Below, one piece after another: positions 34,664 to 41,864 of a DNA stretch of 64,000 bases. Source of the stretch: Microbacterium hydrocarbonoxydans (GTDB taxonomy: Bacteria; Actinomycetota; Actinomycetes; Actinomycetales; Microbacteriaceae); contig NZ_FNSQ01000005.1 in assembly GCF_900105205.1 (NCBI RefSeq), forward strand, positions 1,984,001 through 2,048,000, written 5' to 3'. The notes under the pieces were generated by a model. That model did no database searches, was not told the origin of the DNA, and worked only from the letters and a program-made list of their open reading frames with translations. Positions within the stretch are counted from its first letter, which is position 1, and every line of letters begins with the position of its first letter. The translations under genes and the position numbers were made by a program.

Positions 34664-36016
34664 ATGGCCAACACCGCGCTGCCGAGCCGGGCATCGATCG
34701 CCGGACGTCTCGACGAGCTTCCGTTCACGCGTCGCCATCTTCGTCTCCTCACCGGTTCCGGGGTCGGGTGGGCGCTGGATGCCATGGACGTCGGGCTCAT
34801 CTCGTTCATCCTCGCCGCTCTCACCCAGCAGTGGGGCCTGAGCAAGACGGATGCCGGCTGGATCGCCTCGGTCGGATTCATCGGGATGGCGCTCGGTGCC
34901 ACGCTGGGCGGTCTGCTGGCCGACAAGTGGGGCCGGCGACAGGTGTTCGCGCTCACCCTGCTGGTCTACGGCGTGGCCACCGGAGCCAGTGCGCTCGTCG
35001 GGGGACTCGCTGCCCTGCTGGTGCTCCGCTTCCTCGTCGGACTCGGGCTCGGCGCAGAGCTGCCCGTCGCGTCAACGTACGTGAGCGAGTTCGCGCCCGC
35101 TCGTATCCGCGGCCGCCTGATCGTCATCCTCGAGGCATTCTGGGCGCTCGGCTGGACGGCGGCCGCGCTGATCGGGTTCTTCGTGATCCCGGCATCCGAT
35201 GCGGGCTGGCGGTGGGCATTCGCACTCGGGGCGATCCCGGCCGTGTACGCGCTCATCGTGCGTTGGGGCCTTCCGGAGTCCCCGCGATGGCTCGCATCGC
35301 GCGGGCGGATCGCCGAGGCGGATCGCATCGTCTCCGCCTTCGAGGCGGATGCCGGCGTGATCGCCGAACCAGCGATCCGGCGTGAGCCGGTGTCCCGCGC
35401 CATCGCCATCACAGCCAGGGCGCGGCTGACGACGTTGTGGAACGCCGAGTTCCGGGTGCGCACGGTGTGCCTGTGGATCGTGTGGCTCTGCGTGAACTTC
35501 GCGTACTACGGCGCCTTCATCTGGATCCCCAGCATCCTGGTCGATGCAGGTTTCGACCTCGTCCGATCCTTCGGATTCACGCTCATCATCACCCTGGCGC
35601 AGCTGCCTGGCTACGCCGTGGCCGCCTGGCTGATCGAGGTGTGGGGACGACGGATCACCCTGTCGGTGTTCCTGATCGGCTCGGCCGTCGCGGCCGTCTT
35701 CTTCGGCACCTCCACGACCGAGGCGGCCATCATCGCCTCGGGGATGGCCCTGTCGTTCTTCAACCTCGGAGCCTGGGGCGCGCTGTATGCAGTCACCCCG
35801 GAGATCTACCCCACCTCGCTGCGCGGCACGGGTGCAGGCTGGGCCGCCGGTGTCGGCAGGATCGCGTCGATCATCGCCCCGCTGGCGGTGCCCGTGCTGC
35901 TGGTCGCCGGGGGAGCGCCCGTGCTCTTCGCGGTCTTCGGAGCCTGCTTCGTCGCAGCGGCAGCGGCCGCGTGGGGGCTCGTCGACCGAGGTGGCGTCGC
36001 CCTCGACGATCGGTGA
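34664..36016 (+). CDS. MFS transporter, sugar-porter/aromatic-acid symporter type
   Basis: 450 residues with twelve predicted membrane segments. GGLLADKWGRRQVFALTLL is the inter-TM2/3 MFS motif, GLGLGAELPVASTYVSEFAP and RGRLI are sugar-porter signatures, and GLPESPRWLASRGR precedes the central cytoplasmic loop. The WALDAMDVGLISFILAAL start resembles the AAHS/metabolite:H+ symporter group. The substrate is unknown. Confidence 0.88.
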   Translation: MANTALPSRASIAGRLDELPFTRRHLRLLTGSGVGWALDAMDVGLISFILAALTQQWGLSKTDAGWIASVGFIGMALGATLGGLLADKWGRRQVFALTLLVYGVATGASALVGGLAALLVLRFLVGLGLGAELPVASTYVSEFAPARIRGRLIVILEAFWALGWTAAALIGFFVIPASDAGWRWAFALGAIPAVYALIVRWGLPESPRWLASRGRIAEADRIVSAFEADAGVIAEPAIRREPVSRAIAITARARLTTLWNAEFRVRTVCLWIVWLCVNFAYYGAFIWIPSILVDAGFDLVRSFGFTLIITLAQLPGYAVAAWLIEVWGRRITLSVFLIGSAVAAVFFGTSTTEAAIIASGMALSFFNLGAWGALYAVTPEIYPTSLRGTGAGWAAGVGRIASIIAPLAVPVLLVAGGAPVLFAVFGACFVAAAAAAWGLVDRGGVALDDR

Positions 36017-36041
36017 TGCGCTGAGTGTCCGACCGCGGGAA

Positions 36042-36047
36042 TAGGCT
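36042..36047 (+). promoter_or_regulatory. -10 element (TAGGCT) for the SGNH hydrolase gene
   Basis: TAGGCT ends six bases before GTG 36054, fitting a leaderless transcript. Confidence 0.45.
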
Positions 36048-36053
36048 GTCGAG

Positions 36054-36812
36054 GTGACAGACGTGCGCTACGTGGCCATCGGCGATTCCTTCACCGAGGG
36101 AGTGGGTGACGTGCTGCACGACGGCCGGGAACGGGGCTGGGCCGACCTCGTCGCCCAGGGGTGGGCGGATGCTGCAGGGCACGCGATCAGCTACGCCAAC
36201 CTCGCGATCCGTGGCAAGCTCGCCTGGCCGATCGTCGAGCAGCAGCTCGAGCCGGCGCTCGCTCTGCGTCCCACCCACCTGTCGTTCAACGGCGGTGGCA
36301 ACGACATGCTGCGTCCGCGCACCGACCTCGAGCACATCGCCGACGCCTTCAGCAGGGTTCTCCGTCGGTGCGACGAGGAGGGCGTCACCCTCATCCTGCT
36401 CTCCGGCGCGAACCCGAGCGGGCAGTTGCCCATGGGCTCGCTCGTCCAGCGTCGAGGTGACCAGCTGTCCGAGGCGGTGCTGCGCCGCGTCGAGGGTCGC
36501 GACGATGTGGTGCGAGCGCTGAACTGGCCGGATCGCGAGCTCGCGCGGCCCGCGTACTGGTCGGAGGACCGCCTGCACATGAACGCCGCCGGACATCACC
36601 GGGTCGCCGCGCGCGTGCTGCACGGACTGGGCTTCGAGCCGCCGGCGACCTGGTGGTCGCCGACCTCCTTGGCGGCTGCGGGGCCGGCGGGCCTGGCCTA
36701 CTACCGCGAGTTCGTCGGCCCGTGGGTGAGGCGGCGTGTCACTCGGACCTCCTCGGGCGACGGACGCGCGGCGAAGTACCCGGCCTGGGTCGAACGGGTC
36801 CCACACACGTGA
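36054..36812 (+). CDS. SGNH/GDSL-family hydrolase
   Basis: 252 residues. The four family blocks are visible: block I VAIGDSFTEGVGD with the catalytic Ser12, block II glycine near AIRGK, block III FNGGGNDML with the oxyanion Asn, and block V DRLHMNAAGHHRVA with the Asp-His pair. No signal peptide, so it should act in the cytoplasm on an unknown ester. Its stop overlaps the next gene's GTG. Confidence 0.9.
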   Translation: MTDVRYVAIGDSFTEGVGDVLHDGRERGWADLVAQGWADAAGHAISYANLAIRGKLAWPIVEQQLEPALALRPTHLSFNGGGNDMLRPRTDLEHIADAFSRVLRRCDEEGVTLILLSGANPSGQLPMGSLVQRRGDQLSEAVLRRVEGRDDVVRALNWPDRELARPAYWSEDRLHMNAAGHHRVAARVLHGLGFEPPATWWSPTSLAAAGPAGLAYYREFVGPWVRRRVTRTSSGDGRAAKYPAWVERVPHT

Positions 36813-37567
36813 CCGACATCGAGATGCGGCGCATCGCAGGAGGTCAGGTGACCCTCCACGATGCGCGCCGCAAGGTCGAGCGGACCGTGCGTCTCGGCGA
36901 CTTCGAGATCGGCGTGTTCCCGATCACGGAGGAGCAGCTCGCCGAGGTGCTCCCGATCGCCTCGCGGCATCCTCGTCGACCGGCGGCGGATCTGAGCTGG
37001 CTGCGCGCCGTGCACTTCTGCAACGCCGCCTCGGAGTGGGAGGGCCTCGAGCCCGTCTACCTGTTCGACGGCGAGGAGATCACCTGGGACGTCACCGGCG
37101 ACGGCTACCGACTTCCGACAGAGGCCGAGTGGGAGTTCGCCTGCCGCGCGGGTTCGAGCGGTCCGCACTACGCGCCGCTGGCCGACGCCGCCTGGACCGC
37201 GGCCGACGGTGTGCCGACACCGCAGGACGTCGGAGGCAAGCTGCCGAATCTGCACGGCCTGTTCGACACGCTGGGCAACGTGTGGGAGTGGTGCTGGGAT
37301 CTACTCGACCCGGCCCGGTACGACGACTACAGGGTGTTCCGCGGCGGCGGTTTCGCAGACGACGCCTGGAGCGTGCGGGCTTCCGTCCGCCGTGGGGGAG
37401 GGCCCCGGATGCATCATGAAGACGTCGGCCTCCGGGTCGCCCGAGGCGGTTTCGACACTCCGGGCGAGGCGCAGGGCTGGTCCGTGCGCGCCGATCGCGA
37501 GCGAGCCGCCTTCGATGGCCCCGTGCCCTTCGGCTGGACGCCTCCCTCTCGGCCCGGTCGGCGGTAG
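36809..37567 (+). CDS. SUMF1/FGE-sulfatase-fold protein lacking the catalytic cysteines
   Basis: 252 residues with the formylglycine-generating-enzyme fold: GDGYRLPTEAEWEFACRAGSS, GLFDTLGNVWEWCWDLL, YRVFRGGGFADDAWSVRASVRRG and VGLRVARGG. True formylglycine-generating enzymes have cysteines in the segment corresponding to SVRASVRR, and none is present, so enzymatic activity is doubtful. The fold is also used for ligand binding. It starts at GTG 36809 overlapping the SGNH hydrolase stop, so the two are coupled. Confidence 0.82.
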   Translation: MTDIEMRRIAGGQVTLHDARRKVERTVRLGDFEIGVFPITEEQLAEVLPIASRHPRRPAADLSWLRAVHFCNAASEWEGLEPVYLFDGEEITWDVTGDGYRLPTEAEWEFACRAGSSGPHYAPLADAAWTAADGVPTPQDVGGKLPNLHGLFDTLGNVWEWCWDLLDPARYDDYRVFRGGGFADDAWSVRASVRRGGGPRMHHEDVGLRVARGGFDTPGEAQGWSVRADRERAAFDGPVPFGWTPPSRPGRR

Positions 37568-37578
37568 CACGCGGCGGA

Positions 37579-38010
37579 TCAGTGCGACATCGGCCTGATC
37601 ATGTAGGTGCTGGGGCCGTCGGGCTCGGCGAAGCCGAACTTCGCATACAGACCGTCCGCGTCGCTCGTGGCGAGCATGATCCGCTTCACGGTCGACGAGT
37701 GCTGCAGGTCGTCGATCACACCGGTGACCAGCATCCGCCCGATGCCGCGGCCCCGGGCGGATTCGTCGACGAAGACGTCGCACAGCCACGCGAAGGTCAC
37801 CCCGTCGGTCACCACTCGGGCGTAGGCGACCTGACGGTCGTGGTCGTCGCGGATCGAGTAGTTCCGAGAGGCGTCGATCGCCGCATCCTGCATCTCTCTC
37901 GTGCGCCCCTTCGCCCAGTACGCCTGTTCGCTCAGCCAGCGATGTACCAGCTGACGGTCGATCAGCGCGGGGTCATCGGAGAAGGTGAAGCTCGGTGACA
38001 TGTCACTCAT
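37579..38010 (-). CDS. GNAT-family N-acetyltransferase
   Basis: 143 residues (134 plus nine if the upstream ATG at 38010 is used, otherwise starting at 38001). The core is FAWLCDVFVDESARGRGIGRMLVTGVIDDL, with the acetyl-CoA pyrophosphate-binding RGRGIG, and LATSDADGLYAKFGF is the C-terminal strand-helix. It overlaps the end of the upstream MFS gene by four bases, so it is probably in the same transcript. Confidence 0.88.
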   Translation of the reverse strand: MSDMSPSFTFSDDPALIDRQLVHRWLSEQAYWAKGRTREMQDAAIDASRNYSIRDDHDRQVAYARVVTDGVTFAWLCDVFVDESARGRGIGRMLVTGVIDDLQHSSTVKRIMLATSDADGLYAKFGFAEPDGPSTYMIRPMSH

Positions 38011-39347
38011 CCTAGGGAGCGTCGGCGCCGGCGCTCGGGGTCCAGCCCCATCCGGATCCGTGTCTTCTTGCGTTCGATCACGATGAACACGACACCGAGG
38101 ATCCAGAGCGGGATCGGCATCAGGAAGGCGATCCGGAACGCCTCGAAGGAATACGTCTCCGGCGTCCCGGCACCTTGGAGGTCGAGCGCGAAGCCGATCA
38201 GGAAGATCGCGATGAGAGCGGCGATGAATCCGCCCGCGTTCGTCACGCCGGTCGCCGTGCTGAGGCGGTGCGACGGGTTGTGCGTGCGCGCGTGGTCGAA
38301 GGCGATCATGCTGGCCGGCCCGCCTGTGGCCAGAGCGACCGCCAGTGCGTAGAGGAGCCAGAGCGGAGCAGGCTCCGGCATCGCGATGACAGCGATCCAC
38401 GCCAGCATCTGGACGCCGACCGCGGGGAGGACGAGAGCGACCGACCGCTGATTGGGGAGCCGTCGGGAGAGATCGCCGATGATCGGGCCCAGCGCCATCC
38501 CCGCGACGACGTAGACCGAGATGATGCCGGCGGCATGCGCGGTGTCGAGCCCTTGCGCTGCGGTGAGGAACGGCATGCCCCAGAGCAGGATGAACGCGGT
38601 CCCGGCGAAGGGCGTCGTGAAATGCGACCAGAATGCGAGGCGAGTGCCGGGGTGCGCCCACGCCGCTCTGATGCCCACTCCGGTGTCGACGGACGACGTG
38701 ACGACGCGGATCACCCCGGTGTCGGTGTCGACGCTCACGTCGGCTTCTCGGTCGGCCGGGTGGTTGCGGATCAGCAGCGCGACGAGAATCGTGAACAGCA
38801 CGCCGAGCCCCGCGATGCTGCCGAAGGTGATGGTCCAGGTGGTCGCGTGCAGCAGCGCCGCCAGGGGGACCAGCGCGACCAGCTGACCGGCTTGCCCGAT
38901 AATCCCCGTGAACTGGACCATGATCGGCCCGCGCTGCGCCGGGAACCACGTCGCCACGAGCCGCAGCACGGCGGGGAAGATCGCGGCGTCCCCGGCGCCG
39001 AGCAGGATGCGGGCGAAGATCGCGATGCCGATGCTCGGTGACAACGCCATCGTCAGCTGGCCTGCCGCCATCAGCAGCATCCCGACGGTCATGATCGGGC
39101 GAGAGCCGAACCGGTCGAGCAGGATGCCGATAGGGATCTGCATCCCTCCGTACACCGCGAGCTGCACGACCGCGAAGAGGGCGAGCGTGGAGGCATCGGC
39201 CTGGAACCGGTCTGCGGCCTCGACACCCACGGCGCCCAGCGAGGTGCGATTCGTGATCGCGAGCACGTAGGCGGCGACCCCGACGCCCCAGATGAGCCAG
39301 GCTCTCCATCCCGGAGTCGTCACGGGGGAGCGGGGAACCTGTTGCAC
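38007..39347 (-). CDS. MFS transporter
   Basis: 446 residues from GTG 39347, preceded by GGAGGA very close to the start. A GTG about 10 codons downstream is an alternative. There are twelve hydrophobic segments. AITNRTSLGAVGVEAADRF and MQIPIGILLDRFGSRPIMTVGMLL match the major-facilitator N-terminal half, and the central loop (about 210-245) is acidic and Val/Thr-rich. The substrate is unknown. It heads a two-gene unit with the GNAT. Confidence 0.85.
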   Translation of the reverse strand: MQQVPRSPVTTPGWRAWLIWGVGVAAYVLAITNRTSLGAVGVEAADRFQADASTLALFAVVQLAVYGGMQIPIGILLDRFGSRPIMTVGMLLMAAGQLTMALSPSIGIAIFARILLGAGDAAIFPAVLRLVATWFPAQRGPIMVQFTGIIGQAGQLVALVPLAALLHATTWTITFGSIAGLGVLFTILVALLIRNHPADREADVSVDTDTGVIRVVTSSVDTGVGIRAAWAHPGTRLAFWSHFTTPFAGTAFILLWGMPFLTAAQGLDTAHAAGIISVYVVAGMALGPIIGDLSRRLPNQRSVALVLPAVGVQMLAWIAVIAMPEPAPLWLLYALAVALATGGPASMIAFDHARTHNPSHRLSTATGVTNAGGFIAALIAIFLIGFALDLQGAGTPETYSFEAFRIAFLMPIPLWILGVVFIVIERKKTRIRMGLDPERRRRRSLG

Positions 39348-39368
39348 TCCTCCTACGGTACTCCTGGT

Positions 39369-39488
39369 CGGCACCCTCACCTGCTCTATTCGGGTGACCT
39401 CGATGCCACGCAGGCAGCGATCACCGCAGCCGGTGGAACCGTCACTCAGGGGCCGTACGAGTTCCCCGGTGGCCGACGACTGCATTGA
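39369..39488 (+). pseudogene. Remnant of a VOC (glyoxalase-like) gene
   Basis: In one plus-strand frame the DNA reads HPHLLYSGDLDATQ, then AAGGTVTQGPYEFPGGRRLH, which looks like the C-terminal half of a VOC/glyoxalase protein where RRLHF is normally followed by DP.GN. The frame ends in TGA at the point where FxDP should come. No start or N-terminal half is present. It appears to be a broken gene at the left edge of the stress island. Confidence 0.55.
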
Positions 39489-39493
39489 GTTCC

Positions 39494-39507
39494 GGACCGA
39501 AGGTCCC
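39494..39507 (-). promoter_or_regulatory. DosR-like box (GGGACCTTCGGTCC on minus strand)
   Basis: The plus strand reads GGACCGAAGGTCCC. It lies between the MFS start and the DUF5655-like gene, immediately after the VOC remnant, and has no obvious intact target gene. Confidence 0.5.
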
Positions 39508-39542
39508 ACCGACGGTGTGAACGAGGGCGAGTGCGGAGCCTG

Positions 39543-39907
39543 CTAGGCGGCTTCCTGGTAGGCCTGAACGACCCATCCAAGAAGTTCCTCATCGACATCG
39601 GTGACCGAGCGGAGTTCGATGTGATGCATCCAGGTCCGCGGCGACGGATGGACAACCTCCTTGATCGTGAAGAGCTCAGCGGTCCCTTCGTCGCGACAGA
39701 AACGACCATCGGTACTGCGCTCGTGATGTAACGAGAGGGGTTCCACGCATAGGCGAAAGGGCGCCGCGCCCAGAATGCCACCTGGCTCCGAGTCACGATG
39801 AGTCGAACATGCGCGAGAGCACTGACAGAGCGAGCGAAGACGCGGTAGATCTCGACCGCCCGTTCATCAGGAACGAACAGCTGTTCTCCCACCATCTGCA
39901 TCGTCAC
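39543..39907 (-). pseudogene. DUF5655-like protein, frameshifted
   Basis: Two overlapping minus-strand frames together make one protein of about 121 residues. From ATG 39907 it reads VRLIVTRSQVAFWARRPFAY and continues to VVSVATKG. After a one-base shift near 39690 (a GGG in the coding strand) it continues TAELFTIKEVVHPSPRTWMHHIELRSV and ends DEELLGWVVQAYQEAA. The RSQVAF...HHIEL...VDEE...WVVQAY layout resembles DUF5655, a family of unknown function. It follows the small membrane gene by 13 bases in the same direction. The break may be a sequence error. Confidence 0.6.
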
Positions 39908-39920
39908 ACCGGGTGTGCCG

Positions 39921-40124
39921 TCACGCCCCGAGGATGCCGAGCACGTGGAAGGTCACGTAGACGGGCCAGACCGCTGCCTGAAGCAGGCCGAGAACGACGT
40001 CCCACAAACCCCCGCTGGAGTTCGAGACGAAATAGATGACAGCACCGATGTAGCAGAGCAGGAAGAAGAACCCCCATGGGCCGGCTTTCTCAACGACCCT
40101 GATTCGACTCGGTTGTTCGTGCAT
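39921..40124 (-). CDS. Small membrane protein, 67 aa
   Basis: After a short basic N-terminus (MHEQPSRIRVVEKAGPW) there are two hydrophobic segments: GFFFLLCYIGAVIYFVS (about 18-34) and a second around residues 41-65, VVLGLLQAAVWPVYVTFHVL. Family not recognised. It is divergent from the BON gene across a regulatory region holding two DosR-like boxes and a perfect inverted repeat, so it is probably co-regulated with the island. Confidence 0.75.
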   Translation of the reverse strand: MHEQPSRIRVVEKAGPWGFFFLLCYIGAVIYFVSNSSGGLWDVVLGLLQAAVWPVYVTFHVLGILGA

Positions 40125-40158
40125 GGACGGAGCTTCACACAGCCCGGGCGCAGCTCCT

Positions 40159-40173
40159 GGGTCGGAAGTCCTT
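40159..40173 (-). promoter_or_regulatory. DosR-like box (AAGGACTTCCGACCC on minus strand)
   Basis: Matches the GGACTTnnGnCCC form of the box. It is 35 bases upstream of the small membrane gene and in the shared divergent region with the BON gene. Confidence 0.5.
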
Positions 40174-40181
40174 TCAACCTT

Positions 40182-40208
40182 GACCCATGACCGAGACGGT
40201 CATGGGTC
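40182..40208. repeat. Perfect 12-bp inverted repeat in a divergent promoter region
   Basis: GACCCATGACCG, spacer AGA, CGGTCATGGGTC. It lies between two divergent genes, so an operator is more likely than a terminator. It sits between two DosR-like boxes. Confidence 0.65.
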
Positions 40209-40228
40209 GCCTCTGATCCAGTCCCTGC

Positions 40229-40243
40229 GGGACCAATGACCCT
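40229..40243 (+). promoter_or_regulatory. DosR-like box (GGGACCAATGACCCT)
   Basis: 73 bases upstream of the BON-protein ATG. It keeps both arms GGGAC and GACCCT of the consensus. Confidence 0.5.
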
Positions 40244-40315
40244 GCATGGGGTTCGCGAAGTCGGGAAGTCTGTGGATAGCGCGCGATATCGCCCGCACCG
40301 AAGAGAGGACGAGCA

Positions 40316-40987
40316 ATGAGCACTCCCACCGTGGCGCGCAGCGACAACGACATCCAGACCGCCGTTCAGGACGAACTCGATTGGACCCCGGACGTGGACG
40401 CCGCCGGAATCGGCGTTGCTGTCGAGGACGGCGCCGTGATCCTCACTGGTGAGGTCGACCAGCACTCGGAGCGTCTCGCTGCCAAGCGTGCGGCACGGCG
40501 TGTGAGAGGCGTGTCGACCGTCGTCGACGCATTGACCGTGCACCCGAAGGCATCGATCACGATCACGGACACGGACGTCGCCCGGGAGGTGCGACGCGCT
40601 CTGCAGTGGGCAGACAATGTCCCCGACACAGTCAAAGCTGAGGTGTCGGATCACAACGTGATTCTCACCGGCGAGGTTCTCTGGGACTTCCAACGCCGGG
40701 CCGCGCAGCGAACCGTGCAGCATCTGCGCGGGGTGCATCGGGTCGACAACAGGATCACGCTGTTCGCTCGAGTCTCTGCCAGCGATGCGAAGGAGCGAAT
40801 CAGGAACGCGCTTGTCCGCAACGCGCAGCTCGACGCCAACCACATCGTCGTCACCGTCATCGGGAACAGGGCCACCCTGTCCGGACATGTGCGGTCGTGG
40901 GCAGAGAGGGAGCAGGCAGGTCGTGCCGCGTGGGCCTCTCCTCACATCACTGAGGTCGAGAACAACGTGAGAGTCCAGTCAGATTGA
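40316..40987 (+). CDS. Triple-BON-domain protein 1
   Basis: 223 residues with three BON (OsmY-like) repeats, at about 10-75, 80-150 and 155-222. Each has the pattern of an amphipathic helix followed by a VILTGEV / ILTGEV / ATLSGHV strand. There is no signal peptide, unlike periplasmic OsmY, so it should be cytoplasmic. It is paralogous to the protein encoded at 47355, sharing [25 protein letters not shown] and AAWASPH. It sits 37 bases before a universal stress gene and downstream of DosR-like boxes. Its function is unknown. Confidence 0.88.
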   Translation: MSTPTVARSDNDIQTAVQDELDWTPDVDAAGIGVAVEDGAVILTGEVDQHSERLAAKRAARRVRGVSTVVDALTVHPKASITITDTDVAREVRRALQWADNVPDTVKAEVSDHNVILTGEVLWDFQRRAAQRTVQHLRGVHRVDNRITLFARVSASDAKERIRNALVRNAQLDANHIVVTVIGNRATLSGHVRSWAEREQAGRAAWASPHITEVENNVRVQSD

Positions 40988-41024
40988 TGACGAGAGCGTT
41001 CGCTGGAGCGGAAAGTAGGATCCC

Positions 41025-41864
41025 ATGCCGGAGAGCATCCTGGTCGGCGTCGTCGACACTCACGCTTCGCGTGAGGCGGTCGAGTGGGCGGCACGACGCG
41101 CATATGACCGCAGTGGCAGACTCACCCTCATCTCGATCGTCGGTGGTGCTGTAGGTGCGGTCGGGGAGGGGGAGATGCTCCGGGAGGCTCTCGCGTTGAC
41201 GGCGGCGATGCTTGCGCGTGAGGCGACTCGGCTGCAGTCACGGGGACTGACCGTCGACACGCGTGTGGGGCGGGGCGATCCGGTCGGCGAACTCATCGAG
41301 GCCTCGATAGTCTGCGATCTCCTCGTCATCGGAAGCGACCACCGTGGTCCGTCGAAAGGGGACCGACGCGGTCTGCACGGTGTCCGCATAGCGGCGGGCG
41401 CTCATAGCCCGGTCGCGGTGGTGCCCGACATCGATCTCACTAACCGAAGTGGAGTTGTCGTGGGCATCGACGGATCGGCTGATTCCGAGCGAGCAATATC
41501 GTTTGCTGCCGAGGAGGCTGACAGAGCTGGCGACGTCCTCACGGCTGTGACGACATGGACGACCGTTCCGCTGCCTGTGGGGATGCACGGTTACCCGTCG
41601 ACCTACCTGTCAGGGATGCAGCAGGCGGCAGAAGAGACACTTGCCATTGCGCTGGCGGGGATCGGGCAACAGTATCCGGATCTCGTCGTGCATCGCGTGG
41701 TGGAGAGGGGCACTCCGGGACGGACGATCAGCGACCGGGCAGCCAAAGCCCGGCTGGCGGTGGTCGGGTCTCACGGGCGCGGGGCGATCGCTCGTTTTCT
41801 TCTCGGATCCACCAGCGAGGAAGTCCTCTCCCGGCTCGCGACCGCCACCGTCGTGGTGCGCTAA
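41025..41864 (+). CDS. Universal stress protein, two UspA domains
   Basis: 279 residues. UspA domain 1 (about 1-135, ILVGVVDTHASREAVEWAARRA) has a degenerate ATP loop. Domain 2 (about 140-279, GVVVGIDGSADSERAISFAAEEA) keeps the ATP-binding GSHGRGAIARFLLGSTS. Two-domain USPs of this kind are prominent in the M. tuberculosis DosR regulon. It is probably co-transcribed with the BON gene. Its stop overlaps the convergent ATPase stop by four bases. Confidence 0.92.
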   Translation: MPESILVGVVDTHASREAVEWAARRAYDRSGRLTLISIVGGAVGAVGEGEMLREALALTAAMLAREATRLQSRGLTVDTRVGRGDPVGELIEASIVCDLLVIGSDHRGPSKGDRRGLHGVRIAAGAHSPVAVVPDIDLTNRSGVVVGIDGSADSERAISFAAEEADRAGDVLTAVTTWTTVPLPVGMHGYPSTYLSGMQQAAEETLAIALAGIGQQYPDLVVHRVVERGTPGRTISDRAAKARLAVVGSHGRGAIARFLLGSTSEEVLSRLATATVVVR

